Part shown: positions 34,569 to 43,014 of the stretch, piece by piece | How the letters are laid out: each line of letters starts with the position of its first letter | How positions within the stretch are numbered: the first letter of the stretch is position 1 | From: CAIWHR01 sp963816925 | Lineage (GTDB): Bacteria > Pseudomonadota > Gammaproteobacteria > Burkholderiales > Casimicrobiaceae | Reading direction: 5' to 3' | Assembly (NCBI GenBank): GCA_963816925.1 | Contig: CAWFMY010000001.1 | Coordinates: forward strand, 248,001-312,000 | DNA length: 64,000 nt | Made by a program: the position numbers and the translations under genes | Notes under the pieces: generated by a model | Seen by the model: only the letters and a program-made list of their open reading frames with translations | The model's database searches: none | Told to the model about the DNA's origin: nothing

Positions 34569-34780
34569 CGAGCGCGCCTCAGCATGCGCAGCAGCGAGGT
34601 CAGTGCCGTCCAGGACGCGGTCGCAACCACCATGCCGATCAACGCGGCAACGATCGCCGCGAACGTGCCGTCCCAGCCCATGAGCGTGACGACGGCCCAG
34701 GCGGCCACGCCGCCCAGCGCGCCGCAAACGACGATGCCGAGGACGCTGGAGAGTATCGAGCCGCGCTGGAAGCGACGCAT
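34565..34780 (-). CDS. Small two-helix membrane protein
   Basis: 71 aa. The sequence MRRFQRGSILSSVLGIVVCG begins a first hydrophobic helix; a second follows in FAAIVAALIGMVVATASWTA; both ends are basic (MLRRAR at the C-terminus). No family recognised. ATG 34780 is chosen because the upstream extension from a GTG at 34900 is hydrophilic and of low information. Its stop overlaps the hydratase start, so the two are translationally coupled, an odd pairing that may mean a membrane-associated role or simple operon convenience. Confidence 0.6.
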   Translation of the reverse strand: MRRFQRGSILSSVLGIVVCGALGGVAAWAVVTLMGWDGTFAAIVAALIGMVVATASWTALTSLLRMLRRAR

Positions 34781-34923
34781 CTTGGGAGGCGATATCGCCA
34801 GGGGGGATTCGATGGTACGACGTTCGCGGGCGCGGCGCCAATTCGCCCGCGCCGGGCGGCGCCGCTTGCCGTGCGATCCGGAGTCACAGTATAAGGTCAC
34901 GTCCGCGGTAACGAGGGTATCGA

Positions 34924-36705
34924 ATGCGCATGCGGCTCCGGGTCCTGGCTGTTCTGCTTTTCGCCGGCATGGTCGCCACGGCGGCGGCCGCCGCCGACAT
35001 GGCCAAGACGCTGCATGTCGCGTTCCCGATCGCGGAGAACGGCTTCGATCCGCAGGCCGTCTACGACACCTACTCGTTCGACGTTTGCCGGGCGATCTTC
35101 GAGCCGCTCTACGCGTACGACTACTTCGCGCGGCCGGTTCGCCTCGTGCCCAACACCGCCGAGAGCCTGCCCGTCGTGACCGACGGCGGCCGCACGTACA
35201 CGATCAAGGTGAAGCGCGGCATTTTCTTCGCCGCCGATGCCGCCTTCAAGGGCAAGCCGCGCGAGCTCACCGCGGAAGACTACGTCTACACCATCAAGCG
35301 GATCATCGATCCAAAGGTCCGTTCGTACTGGCTGTACCTGCTCGAGAAGAACCTGGTCGGCCTCGACGACGTGCTCGCGCGCGCCCGCGCAGCGGGCACG
35401 CTCGACTACGATGCCCCGATCGAGGGCCTGCGGGCGATCGACCGCTACACGCTGCAGATACGGTTCAATCGCCCCGATTACGCGTTCGCGTGGTGGCTCG
35501 CGACCGGGCAATTCGGCGCCGTCGCGCGCGAGGTCGTCGACATGTACAAGGACGGAAGCAACCGGGTCATGGAAAACCCGGTCGGCACCGGCCCCTACGT
35601 CCTGAAGCAGTGGATCCGCGGACAGCGGATCGTGCTGGAGGCCAATCCCACCTTCCGCGAATTTCCCTACCCGGCGCCCGGACCAGGCGGTGAACCGGGC
35701 GATGCCGCCATCGCGAAAGGGTTGATCGGGAAGCGGCTGCCCATTGCGGGGACCGTCGACATCAGGATCGTCGAGGAAGCCCAGCCGCGCCTCCTCAGCT
35801 TCAACTCGGGCGCGCTCGACTATTTCGAAGTGCCCGCGACCCTTGCCGAAAACGTCCTTGTCGGCGCCAATCTCAAGCCGGAATTCGCGAAGCGAAACCT
35901 GGTGCTGCACCGCCAGGTCTCGCCGTCGATCTCGTTCTTCTATTTCAATCTGGAAAATCCGCTCGTCGGCGGCTACGCGCCGGAAAAGCTCGCGCTGCGG
36001 CGCGCGGTGAGCATGGGCTACGACCGCAATGCGCGCATCCGCCAGTTTCTCAACGGGCAGGCGATTCCCGCGACGCAGCCGGTGCCGCCGCCGCTGTATG
36101 GTTACGACCCGAAATACGTCCCCAAGTATGGATACGATCCGGTCGCGGCCCGCGCGCTGCTCGACCGCTTCGGCTACAAGGATCGCGACGGCGACGGGTA
36201 CCGCGAGCTGCCCGACGGCAAGCCGCTGACGCTGGTGGTCGGCTCGACGCCCGACGCGGCGTCGCGCGTGAGCGACGAGTTGTGGAAGCGCAGCATGGAC
36301 GCGATCGGCGTCCGCGTCACGTTCCTCAAGAACAAATGGCCGGAGCTGAACAAGATGTCGGAGGCGGGCCAGCTGATGCTGTGGGGCTTCGGCTGGATCA
36401 GCAGCATCCCCGACGGCCGCGATTACTACAGCTATTTCTACAGCCGCAATATCGGCACGTCGAATGACGCGCGCATGCGCCTGCCTGAAATGGACGCGCT
36501 GTTCGAGCAGGCGCTCGCCTTGCCGGACGGCCCGCCGCGCACCGCGCTCTTCGACCGCATGAACAACCTGATCTTCGACTACGCACCGTGGATCCTGACC
36601 GACTACCCGTACACCAACGTCGTCACGCAGCCCTGGCTCAAGGGCTACAAGCTCAACCCCTACACGACGCACCAGTGGTGGTTCTACGACGTCGCGGCGC
36701 ACTGA
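34924..36705 (+). CDS. ABC transporter substrate-binding protein, family 5 (peptide/DppA-OppA type)
   Basis: 593 aa periplasmic binding protein. Signal peptide MRMRLRVLAVLLFAGMVATA with probable cleavage near AAAAAD. SBP_bac_5 features: HVAFPIAENGFDPQAVYDTY, FEPLYAYDYFARPVRLVPNT, ENPVGTGPYVLKQWIRGQRI, LRRAVSMGYDRNARI, and the C-terminal DYAPWILTDYPYTNVVTQPW. These proteins bind peptides, nickel, sugars or opines for ABC uptake. No permease or ATPase gene is adjacent, so it is an orphan receptor that must use a transporter encoded elsewhere. Length is slightly above the usual 520-560. Confidence 0.88.
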   Translation: MRMRLRVLAVLLFAGMVATAAAAADMAKTLHVAFPIAENGFDPQAVYDTYSFDVCRAIFEPLYAYDYFARPVRLVPNTAESLPVVTDGGRTYTIKVKRGIFFAADAAFKGKPRELTAEDYVYTIKRIIDPKVRSYWLYLLEKNLVGLDDVLARARAAGTLDYDAPIEGLRAIDRYTLQIRFNRPDYAFAWWLATGQFGAVAREVVDMYKDGSNRVMENPVGTGPYVLKQWIRGQRIVLEANPTFREFPYPAPGPGGEPGDAAIAKGLIGKRLPIAGTVDIRIVEEAQPRLLSFNSGALDYFEVPATLAENVLVGANLKPEFAKRNLVLHRQVSPSISFFYFNLENPLVGGYAPEKLALRRAVSMGYDRNARIRQFLNGQAIPATQPVPPPLYGYDPKYVPKYGYDPVAARALLDRFGYKDRDGDGYRELPDGKPLTLVVGSTPDAASRVSDELWKRSMDAIGVRVTFLKNKWPELNKMSEAGQLMLWGFGWISSIPDGRDYYSYFYSRNIGTSNDARMRLPEMDALFEQALALPDGPPRTALFDRMNNLIFDYAPWILTDYPYTNVVTQPWLKGYKLNPYTTHQWWFYDVAAH

Positions 36706-36798
36706 GCGCGCGCCGCGGACTTGCCACGAGCGCTACTGCACCGCGAACGCAGCGAACGCGAGCGACAACATTGCGGAATCGATGCGGCGGGACGCGTT

Positions 36799-37513
36799 TC
36801 AGCGCTTGGGGCGGATGACGGGCTTCGGCGAGTGGAGCGCGGCGGTGTCGTGCCGTTCGATGGAAAGCGACGCCGCGCGCATCGAGTCGAGCAGACTCTC
36901 GAGGCCGAGCTCGAACGTGCTTTCCCACCACTCCGGCGGGTGGAATCGAGCCGCGGCGGCGAGGTGCGGACAATTCTCCGCGATGTACTCTTCGCTCGCC
37001 GGCTCGGCCGCCGACGGACCATTCGCGTACCCGGCGGTTTCGTCCAGCGCGGCGCCGACGAGGTAGTAGCTCAAGACGCGAAAATACTGCGTGGCGAGTC
37101 GGTCGTCGGGAATCGCGGCGTGGACGAGCCGCAGAACTTCCTCGATGACGCGCACGCCGGCCAGCGTATTGAGGCGGTGCACCGCAATCAGCGGAAATAG
37201 CCTGGGGTGGCGATGCGCGAGCGCGCGGTAGGATCGCGCCATCGCGCGCAGCCGGTCGACCGGATCTTCGTCCGGCGGGACGGTCAGCACGCACGACAGC
37301 GCATCGTCGACGAGCGCGTCCAGCAGATGCGCCTTGCTGGGAAAATAGTGATAGACGCTCATCGGCTCGCAGCCGAGCGCCGCGCCGAGGCCGCGAACGC
37401 TGAAGGCGCCGAGGCCGTCCCGGTCGATCAGTGCAAGGCGTGGCGGCGACGATTCGCTCGCGCGTGAGGGGTTGGCGCGCGGGGACGGCGACGGGTGGGG
37501 CCTTGCGCGCCAT
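36799..37513 (-). CDS. TetR-family transcriptional regulator (one frame break near 37440)
   Basis: About 237 aa. MARKAPPVAVPARQPLTRER starts the protein, and one base out of phase ALIDRDGLGAFSVRGLGAAL and GCEPMSVYHYFPSKAHLLDA complete a TetR helix-turn-helix. The C-terminal ligand domain follows (LRAMARSYRALAHRHPRLFP, YFRVLSYYLVGAALDETAGY), of the TetR_C tetracycline-repressor-like type. The span of 715 nt is 3n+1, so a single extra base accounts for the break. It is divergent from a sterol desaturase gene, with two palindromes between them that are probable operators. Confidence 0.78.
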
Positions 37514-37525
37514 GACACTTGCGAT

Positions 37526-37571
37526 CTTACGCCGTAAGGGTATAGTTGCGCAAGGGCCTTACGGTGTAAGG
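37526..37571. promoter_or_regulatory. Paired palindromic operators for the TetR regulator
   Basis: Two related inverted repeats lie in the 96-bp gap between the divergent genes: CTTACGCCGTAAG at 37526-37538 and CCTTACGGTGTAAGG at 37557-37571. Each has CTTAC/GTAAG arms around three central bases, and their centres are 32 bp apart, about three helical turns. This is the expected arrangement for a TetR dimer repressing both its own gene and the sterol desaturase gene. Confidence 0.75.
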
Positions 37572-37609
37572 GCCGGGTCTTGCCGGCCGCGAACACGGAG
37601 GAGAAGCTC

Positions 37610-38401
37610 ATGGACGCCGTCGACATCCTCGGAATGCTGGTGCCGGTCACCTATTTCGGATTCCTGATCACCGAAAAGCTCTGGCCGGCGCGGCAGTTTC
37701 CCTCGCGCAAGGGCTGGCAATGGATCGGGATCGCGTTTCTCGTTGTCATTTCGACCATCTCGGTGATCGTCCCGCTCCTGATCCCGGCGGCGTGGCTCGC
37801 CGCGCACCGCATCTTCGATGGAACCCGCCTCGGCGTCGCTGGCGGCGCTTTCGTCGGCTTCGTGCTGATGGAAGGCGTGATCTATGCCTGGCATCGCTCC
37901 GCGCACAACGTCGGTTTCCTGTGGCGCGGGTTCCACCAGATGCACCACAGTCCGCAGCGCGTCGACGTCCCGGGCTCCGTGGTCTTTCATCCGCTGGAGA
38001 TGTTGGTGCAGGTGCTGCTGCAGCTTGGCCTGACCCTGGTCGTCCTCGGGCTCGATCCGCTGGCCGCCGCGATCATCGGCTACCTGATCGCGTTCAACGG
38101 CTCTTTCCAGCATTGGAACGTGCGCACCCCGCAGTGGCTCGGTTACCTCATCCAGCGTCCGGAGTCGCATTGCGTGCACCACCGGCTGGGCGTCCACTAC
38201 TACAACTACTCCGACTTTCCCCCGTGGGACATGCTGTTCGGCACGTTCCGAAACCCGGCGAAATTCATGGGCGAATGCGGATTCGATGCGGGCGCCGACC
38301 GCAAGCTCGGCGCAATGCTCTTTCTCGCCGACGTCAACGCGCCACTGTATGGCCAGGACAGCCTCGGCGCGAAGCCACGGCGCGCGCCGGACGCCGCCTG
38401 A
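37610..38401 (+). CDS. Sterol desaturase / fatty acid hydroxylase family membrane protein
   Basis: 263 aa integral membrane di-iron enzyme. The His clusters are complete: HRSAHN (HxxxH), FHQMHHSPQR (HxxHH) and SHCVHHRLG (HxxHH), with SFQHWNVRTPQWLG between. Four hydrophobic segments include WIGIAFLVVISTISVIVPLL and LVQVLLQLGLTLVVLGLDPL. ATG 37610 has GGAGGAG about six bases upstream. It is divergent from the TetR gene and probably repressed by it through the palindromes at 37526-37571. The substrate is likely a fatty acyl or terpenoid lipid. Confidence 0.88.
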   Translation: MDAVDILGMLVPVTYFGFLITEKLWPARQFPSRKGWQWIGIAFLVVISTISVIVPLLIPAAWLAAHRIFDGTRLGVAGGAFVGFVLMEGVIYAWHRSAHNVGFLWRGFHQMHHSPQRVDVPGSVVFHPLEMLVQVLLQLGLTLVVLGLDPLAAAIIGYLIAFNGSFQHWNVRTPQWLGYLIQRPESHCVHHRLGVHYYNYSDFPPWDMLFGTFRNPAKFMGECGFDAGADRKLGAMLFLADVNAPLYGQDSLGAKPRRAPDAA

Positions 38402-38413
38402 GGATCGCGCGGC

Positions 38414-39487
38414 TCAACCCATCGGCGGCATCGTCGCCTGGAAGCTCGCGCGCGCAGCGATGGCGGCATGGGCGCGCCGCACGTTCGCGAACGGCGCAAG
38501 CACGTCCTTGCCTTCGGGCATCGCCTGCACGTAGAACACGATGGGGGCGAGCAGCAGGTCGGCGAGCGTGAGCCGGTCGCCGACGATCCAGTCGCGCCCG
38601 CCATAAGCAGGCTCGAGCATCGCGAACTGCGCCCTCATGTCGGCGATGCCCTTGTCGATGACGGCACGGTCCGGCTTGCCGTCCGCGCCGCGCGGGAAGA
38701 CATACTGGAGCACGTAGCGTGCGACCATCGCGTCGTACAGGTAGCAATGCGTCGCGCTGATCCACTGCTCGACGCGGGCACGGTCCGCCGGCGTGTCGGG
38801 CATCAGCTTCGGGCCGGGCATCGCTTCGTCGATGTAGCGCAGGATCGCGCTCGACTCGAACAGCGTCAGCGCCCCGCAACGCAACACCGGCACCTTGCCG
38901 AAAGGATGGATCGCATCGATCGGCGGGGAATGCGGCGCGTGCGGCTCGAGCGTATACGCGACGCCCTTCTCGACGAAGGCCATCCGCGCGCTGCGCACGT
39001 AGGTGCTGCGCGGAGTGCCGAGGATCGTCGGACCCGCCGTCGTCGGCTTCGCGGTGCCCGCGAGCGCCTTGCCCATGCCGTCGAAGGCGCTCGTCCACCC
39101 CTTGTTGTGCGCGAGCTTGCCCTCCTCGGACGCGAAACCCGAGTGGACGAGCGTCACCTCGGTCTTCCCGCCCTTGTCGGCGAAGGTCAGCGTCACCGTC
39201 GACTCGTTGCCCATGTGGTCGCCCTCCTGCCACGCCCACGAATAGACGAGTCGCTCCGGCGCGCGGACCTCGCGAAACTCGCCGGTGACGACGTGTACGG
39301 AGCCTTCCGGCGAATGCATCTCGATCCGGTAGCGCCCGCCGGGCCGCGGGTCGACCGTCACGCTCGGGACCGTGAAGCCCTCAGGCCCGAACCATGTCTG
39401 TATCGCCTCCTTTTTCGTGAACGCATCGAAGACACGCGCGCGCGGCGCGTCGAACACGCGGGCGATGGTCAGCGAGTGGGTGGTCAT
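38414..39487 (-). CDS. SRPBCC (AHSA1-type) domain fused to a glutathione S-transferase
   Basis: 357 aa in one uninterrupted frame. Residues about 7-143 form an AHSA1-like SRPBCC lipid/ligand-binding domain (HSLTIARVFDAPRARVFDAF, TWFGPEGFTVPSVTVDPRPG, GWTSAFDGMGKAL). After a short linker, residues about 153-226 are a thioredoxin-like GST N-domain (ILGTPRSTYVRSARMAFVEK, HPFGKVPVLRCGALTLFESS) and 235-350 the helical GST C-domain (WIVGDRLTLADLLLAPIVFY). The ATG overlaps the ArsR stop by 4 nt. SRPBCC proteins paired with ArsR regulators are common, but the direct fusion to GST is unusual. Probable detoxification role. Confidence 0.88.
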   Translation of the reverse strand: MTTHSLTIARVFDAPRARVFDAFTKKEAIQTWFGPEGFTVPSVTVDPRPGGRYRIEMHSPEGSVHVVTGEFREVRAPERLVYSWAWQEGDHMGNESTVTLTFADKGGKTEVTLVHSGFASEEGKLAHNKGWTSAFDGMGKALAGTAKPTTAGPTILGTPRSTYVRSARMAFVEKGVAYTLEPHAPHSPPIDAIHPFGKVPVLRCGALTLFESSAILRYIDEAMPGPKLMPDTPADRARVEQWISATHCYLYDAMVARYVLQYVFPRGADGKPDRAVIDKGIADMRAQFAMLEPAYGGRDWIVGDRLTLADLLLAPIVFYVQAMPEGKDVLAPFANVRRAHAAIAARASFQATMPPMG

Positions 39488-39825
39488 GATCGGCTCCTTT
39501 TCTTGCGCTTGGGTTCCGTCTTTTCGAGGTATTCGGCGATGCGGTCGAGCCGGCCCTCCCAGAAGCGCCGGTAGGTGCCGATCCAGTCGGAGGCGCCGCG
39601 CAAGGGCTCCGCGCTGAGGCGGCAGCGCCGCCATTGCGCGTCGACGCGCTGCTCCACGAGGTGCGCGTGCTTCAACACGTGCAGGTGCCGCGACACGGCC
39701 GGCAGCGAAATGGCGAACGGCTCGGCGAGCTCGCCGACCGTCGCCTCCCCTTTCGCGAGGCGAGCGAGGATCGCGCGCCGGGTCGGATCGGCCAGCGCGG
39801 AGAAGACGTCGGACAGTGCATCCAT
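39484..39825 (-). CDS. ArsR-family transcriptional regulator
   Basis: 113 aa winged helix-turn-helix regulator: MDALSDVFSALADPTRRAIL, RLAKGEATVGELAEPFAISL, PAVSRHLHVLKHAHLVEQRV and the tail DWIGTYRRFWEGRLDRIAEY typical of the ArsR subfamily that sits next to SRPBCC genes. It has no cysteine metal site, so it is probably not a metal sensor. It is translationally coupled (4-nt overlap) to the SRPBCC-GST gene. An inverted repeat just upstream of its start is a candidate operator. Confidence 0.88.
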   Translation of the reverse strand: MDALSDVFSALADPTRRAILARLAKGEATVGELAEPFAISLPAVSRHLHVLKHAHLVEQRVDAQWRRCRLSAEPLRGASDWIGTYRRFWEGRLDRIAEYLEKTEPKRKKRSRS

Positions 39826-39831
39826 GAGGCG

Positions 39832-39869
39832 TATTTAACAGTATTGTTATTTGCGTGTCAAGTTAAATA
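39832..39869. promoter_or_regulatory. Inverted repeat upstream of arsR (candidate operator)
   Basis: TATTTAAC at 39832-39839 is repeated in inverted form as GTTAAATA at 39862-39869, a perfect 8-bp match with a 22-bp spacer. A smaller palindrome, AACAGTATTGTT, lies within at about 39837-39848. The stretch is strikingly AT-rich for this genome and begins 7 bp before the arsR start codon, so it is well placed for autorepression. Confidence 0.55.
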
Positions 39870-39997
39870 ATGAGCACGCGCGTCCACGCGCATATTTCCC
39901 GCCGGCGAATACGCAGCGCCGTTGATGCGGGTCAAGCCTCCCCGTGCGAAAAATCCTGTTTCGCAGGATAATTGACCTCCTACTGCGGAGGAGTCTC

Positions 39998-41188
39998 ATG
40001 AGCGAGCAACGCGAAGTCGTCATTCTGAGTGGAGTGCGCACCGCCATCGGCGATTACGGCGGCAGCCTGAAGGACATCGCCCCAAGTGACCTTGCTGCGC
40101 GCGTGGTCAAGGAGGCGGTGAGCCGCGCGAAGATCGATCCGGCGGACGTCGGCCAATGCATCATCGGCAGCGTCATCCACAGCGAGCCGAAGGACATGTA
40201 CATCTCCCGCCTCGCGTGCGTGAACGGCGGGTTGCCGCACGACACCGGCGCGCTGACGCTGAACCGGCTGTGCGGCAGCGGCATGCAGGCGATCGTCTCG
40301 GCATCGCAATACATCCTGCTCGGCGACACCGACGCCGCGGTCGCGGGCGGGGTCGAAAGCATGAGCCGCGCCGCCTATGCGTCGCTGACCCAGCGCTGGG
40401 GCGCGCGGATGGGCGAGACCAAGATGATGGACATGATGGTCGGCGCGCTGACCGACCCGTTCGACACGATCCACATGGGCGTCACCGCCGAAAACGTCGC
40501 CGCGAAGTGCGGCCTCGACCGCAACGTGCAGGACACGTTCGCCGTCGAGAGCCACAAGCGCGCGGCCGCCGCGATCGCCGCCGGCCACTTCAAGAGCCAG
40601 ATCCTGCCGATCGAGCTCAAGAGCAAGAAGGGTCCGGTGATCTTCGACACCGACGAGCACGTGCGCGCCGACGCGTCGGTTGAAGGCATGGCGAAGCTCA
40701 AGGCCGTGTTCATCAAGGAAAACGGCTCGGTCACCGCGGGCAACGCATCCGGCATCAACGACGCCGCGGCGGCGGTCGTGCTGATGGAAAAGTCCGTTGC
40801 CGCGAAGAAGGGACTGAAGCCGATGGCGCGGCTCGTTGCCTACGGCCACGCCGGCATCGATCCCAAGATCATGGGGCTGGGTCCGGTGAGCGCGGTGAAG
40901 CGCGCGCTCGCGAAGGCCGGGCTCAAGGTTTCCGACATGGACGTCATCGAGTCGAACGAGGCGTTCGCCGCCCAGGCGCTCGGCGTGTCGAAAGAGCTCG
41001 GGCTCGACCCGAAGAAGGTCAATCCCAACGGCGGCGCGATCGCGCTCGGCCATCCCATCGGCGCGACCGGCGCGATCCTGACGGTCAAGGCGATGTACGA
41101 GCTCCATCGCACCGGCGGCCGCTACGCGCTCATCACGATGTGCATCGGCGGCGGCCAGGGCATCGCGGCGATCATCGAGCGCGTCTGA
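39998..41188 (+). CDS. Acetyl-CoA acetyltransferase (thiolase)
   Basis: 396 aa biosynthetic/degradative thiolase. Catalytic residues are present: the acyl-accepting Cys in LNRLCGSGMQAIVSASQYIL, His in GGAIALGHPIGATGA and the second Cys in ALITMCIGGGQGIAAIIERV; NEAFAAQALGV is also conserved. It interconverts two acetyl-CoA with acetoacetyl-CoA, or cleaves 3-ketoacyl-CoA, in the cytoplasm. ATG 39998 follows GGAGGAG closely. A good intrinsic terminator follows. No PHA or beta-oxidation partner is adjacent, so atoB/phaA cannot be told apart. Confidence 0.92.
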   Translation: MSEQREVVILSGVRTAIGDYGGSLKDIAPSDLAARVVKEAVSRAKIDPADVGQCIIGSVIHSEPKDMYISRLACVNGGLPHDTGALTLNRLCGSGMQAIVSASQYILLGDTDAAVAGGVESMSRAAYASLTQRWGARMGETKMMDMMVGALTDPFDTIHMGVTAENVAAKCGLDRNVQDTFAVESHKRAAAAIAAGHFKSQILPIELKSKKGPVIFDTDEHVRADASVEGMAKLKAVFIKENGSVTAGNASGINDAAAAVVLMEKSVAAKKGLKPMARLVAYGHAGIDPKIMGLGPVSAVKRALAKAGLKVSDMDVIESNEAFAAQALGVSKELGLDPKKVNPNGGAIALGHPIGATGAILTVKAMYELHRTGGRYALITMCIGGGQGIAAIIERV

Positions 41189-41218
41189 TCCGAAGACCCT
41201 CCGGTCTTGCGCCTCCGC

Positions 41219-41248
41219 AGCCCCGCGCCCATCCCGCGGGGCTTTTTC
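41219..41248 (+). terminator. Rho-independent terminator after the thiolase gene
   Basis: AGCCCCGCG pairs with CGCGGGGCT across a short loop and is followed directly by a T-run (TTTTTC). It begins about 30 bp after the thiolase stop and ends before the Gfo/Idh gene, so the two are separate transcription units. Confidence 0.85.
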
Positions 41249-41264
41249 TTACTTCGGAGCCCTC

Positions 41265-42287
41265 ATGCATCGAGGCAAACTCAACGTCGGCATCGCCGGA
41301 CTCGGCCGGCTCGGCAACCGTCATGCGACGATGCTCGCCCGGCAAGTCGCGGGCGCCGAGCTCGTCGCGGCGTGCAGCCCCGTCGCCGACGAGCTTGCGT
41401 GGGCGCGCGATGCGCTCGGCGTCGCGCACACCTTCGGCGACTACGCGCAGATGCTCGCGCACCCGGGGCTCGACGCGGTATTTCTCGTGACGCCGACCAC
41501 GCTGCACGCGGACCAGATCATCGCGGGACTTGCGGCCGGCAAGCACGTGTTTTCCGAAAAGCCCCTGGCGCTCGACCTCGCCGATTGCAGGCGCGTCGAG
41601 GACGAGGCCGCGCGGCATCCGAAGCAGAAGGTGATGATCGGCTTCGTGCGGCGCTTCGATGCGCATTACCGCGATGCGCAGGAGAAGATCCGCGCGGGCG
41701 GCATCGGGCGGCCGTTCCTCGTGCGCTCGCAATGCGCGGATCGGAACGATCCCGACGGCTTCTTCGTCCGCTTCGCGCCGACGTCCGGCGGGATCCTGCT
41801 CGACATGAGCGTCCACGACATCGACGGCGCGCGCTGGCTCCTTGCAGCGGACAAGGCCGTGCGCGTCTACGCGACGGGAACGATCGCGATCCACGAGGGG
41901 CTCGCCGCCTGCAACGACGTCGACAACGCCGTCGCGATCATCGAATTCAACGGCGGGAGCGTGGCGACGCTGTACGCGTCACGGACCTTCGCGCACGGGC
42001 ACGAGTCGATGACCGAAATCGTCGGCACCGCCGGGCGCCTCACGGTCGGCGCGAACCCGCGGCTGACCCGCGTCGAGATCTCCGATGCCCACGGCGTGCG
42101 CAACGAGTGCACGCCGACGTTCTACGAGCGCTTCGAGGACGCGTTCCTGCGCGAGCTCACCGAGTTCGTCGACATCGTGCGGGAGGACCGCGCGCCGCCG
42201 CTGACGCTGGCGGACGCCACCGAGGCAACGCGGATCGGCATCGCGCTCACCGAATCGCTGCGAACGCGCCGGCCGGTGGATCTCTAG
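41265..42287 (+). CDS. Gfo/Idh/MocA family oxidoreductase (inositol 2-dehydrogenase-like)
   Basis: 340 aa NAD(P)-dependent dehydrogenase of sugars or cyclitols. Rossmann start KLNVGIAGLGRLGNRHATML, then TPTTLHADQIIAGLAAGKHV with the catalytic Lys in FSEKPLALDL, IGFVRRFDAHYRDA and the substrate-site His in LLDMSVHDIDGARW. This set of motifs fits IolG-type myo-inositol 2-dehydrogenase best, but no other iol gene is near, so specificity is open. The gene's end overlaps the convergent cupin gene by 4 bp. Confidence 0.87.
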   Translation: MHRGKLNVGIAGLGRLGNRHATMLARQVAGAELVAACSPVADELAWARDALGVAHTFGDYAQMLAHPGLDAVFLVTPTTLHADQIIAGLAAGKHVFSEKPLALDLADCRRVEDEAARHPKQKVMIGFVRRFDAHYRDAQEKIRAGGIGRPFLVRSQCADRNDPDGFFVRFAPTSGGILLDMSVHDIDGARWLLAADKAVRVYATGTIAIHEGLAACNDVDNAVAIIEFNGGSVATLYASRTFAHGHESMTEIVGTAGRLTVGANPRLTRVEISDAHGVRNECTPTFYERFEDAFLRELTEFVDIVREDRAPPLTLADATEATRIGIALTESLRTRRPVDL

Positions 42288-42760
42288 CTCTTTGGCTCGG
42301 GGTGGATGTTGTCGACCCAGTGCACGCGCTCGGGATTGGGCTCGACGTTCGGCAGGTCGAGGTTCACGACGACCGGCTCCTGTCCGCTGCGGCACAGCAC
42401 GCACGACAGCGGCTCGTCGTCGCTGGCGTTGATCTCCTGGTGCGGCACATACGGCGGGACATAGATGAAATCGCCGGGGCCGGCCTCGGCGACGAATTCC
42501 AGCCGGTCGCCCCATTTCATGCGCGCGCGCCCGCTGACGACGTAGATCACGCTCTCGACGGGCCCGTGGTGGTGCGCGCCGGTCTTCGCCTTGGGGTGGA
42601 TGACGACGGTGCCGGCCCAGAGCTTCTCGGCGCCGGCGCGCGCATGCGTGATTGCCGCCGCTCGATTCATGCCCGGCGTCTGCGCCGTGTTGGTGTCGAG
42701 CTCGCCGGCATGCACGACGCGCACGCCGCGCAGGCGCCACTTCGATTCGGCGGCAGTCAT
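42284..42760 (-). CDS. Cupin domain protein
   Basis: 158 aa single cupin. Metal-site motif GAHHHGPVESVIYVVSGRAR with the HHH cluster and Glu, and the second motif PGDFIYVPPYVPHQEINASD with the second His. The N-terminus RVVHAGELDTNTAQTPGMNR resembles cupins annotated as ethanolamine- or catabolite-linked but without proven function. It is convergent with the Gfo/Idh gene. Upstream of it (42761-43014) lie repeats and then the TctC gene in the same direction, so a shared transcript from the TctC side is possible. Confidence 0.85.
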   Translation of the reverse strand: MTAAESKWRLRGVRVVHAGELDTNTAQTPGMNRAAAITHARAGAEKLWAGTVVIHPKAKTGAHHHGPVESVIYVVSGRARMKWGDRLEFVAEAGPGDFIYVPPYVPHQEINASDDEPLSCVLCRSGQEPVVVNLDLPNVEPNPERVHWVDNIHPEPKS

Positions 42761-42763
42761 TGG

Positions 42764-42888
42764 ATCCCCCGATGCGTCGCTTCGCGCCGCTTCCCCCGGA
42801 GGGGGCGATCGCCTTGGGGCGGCCCGGCGGCTCTCATGAGATCCCCCGTGCGTCGCTTCGCGCCGCTTCCCCCGGAGGGGGCGATCGC
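42764..42888. repeat. Two copies of a ~48-bp repeat with a CCCCCGGAGGGGG hairpin
   Basis: The segment 42764-42812 recurs at 42841-42888 with only a one-base length difference. Each copy contains GCGTCGCTTCGCGCCGC followed by the short palindrome CCCCCGGAGGGGG and GCGATCGC. Such hairpin units are commonly scattered between genes in Burkholderiales and may act as transcription attenuators or RNA-stability elements. The rest of the 254-bp gap between the cupin and TctC genes shows nothing else. Confidence 0.75.
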
Positions 42889-43014
42889 GGCCTCCGCACC
42901 GTTTAACACTTCGCGTTGCCACTCGGGGTCGGCCGCCACCTGCGCTCGCAGACGCGCCCTTCGGGCCTTGGCTTCGCCCTGCTCGCGCAGGCGTTCCAGG
43001 CGGCCCTGCGGCTC

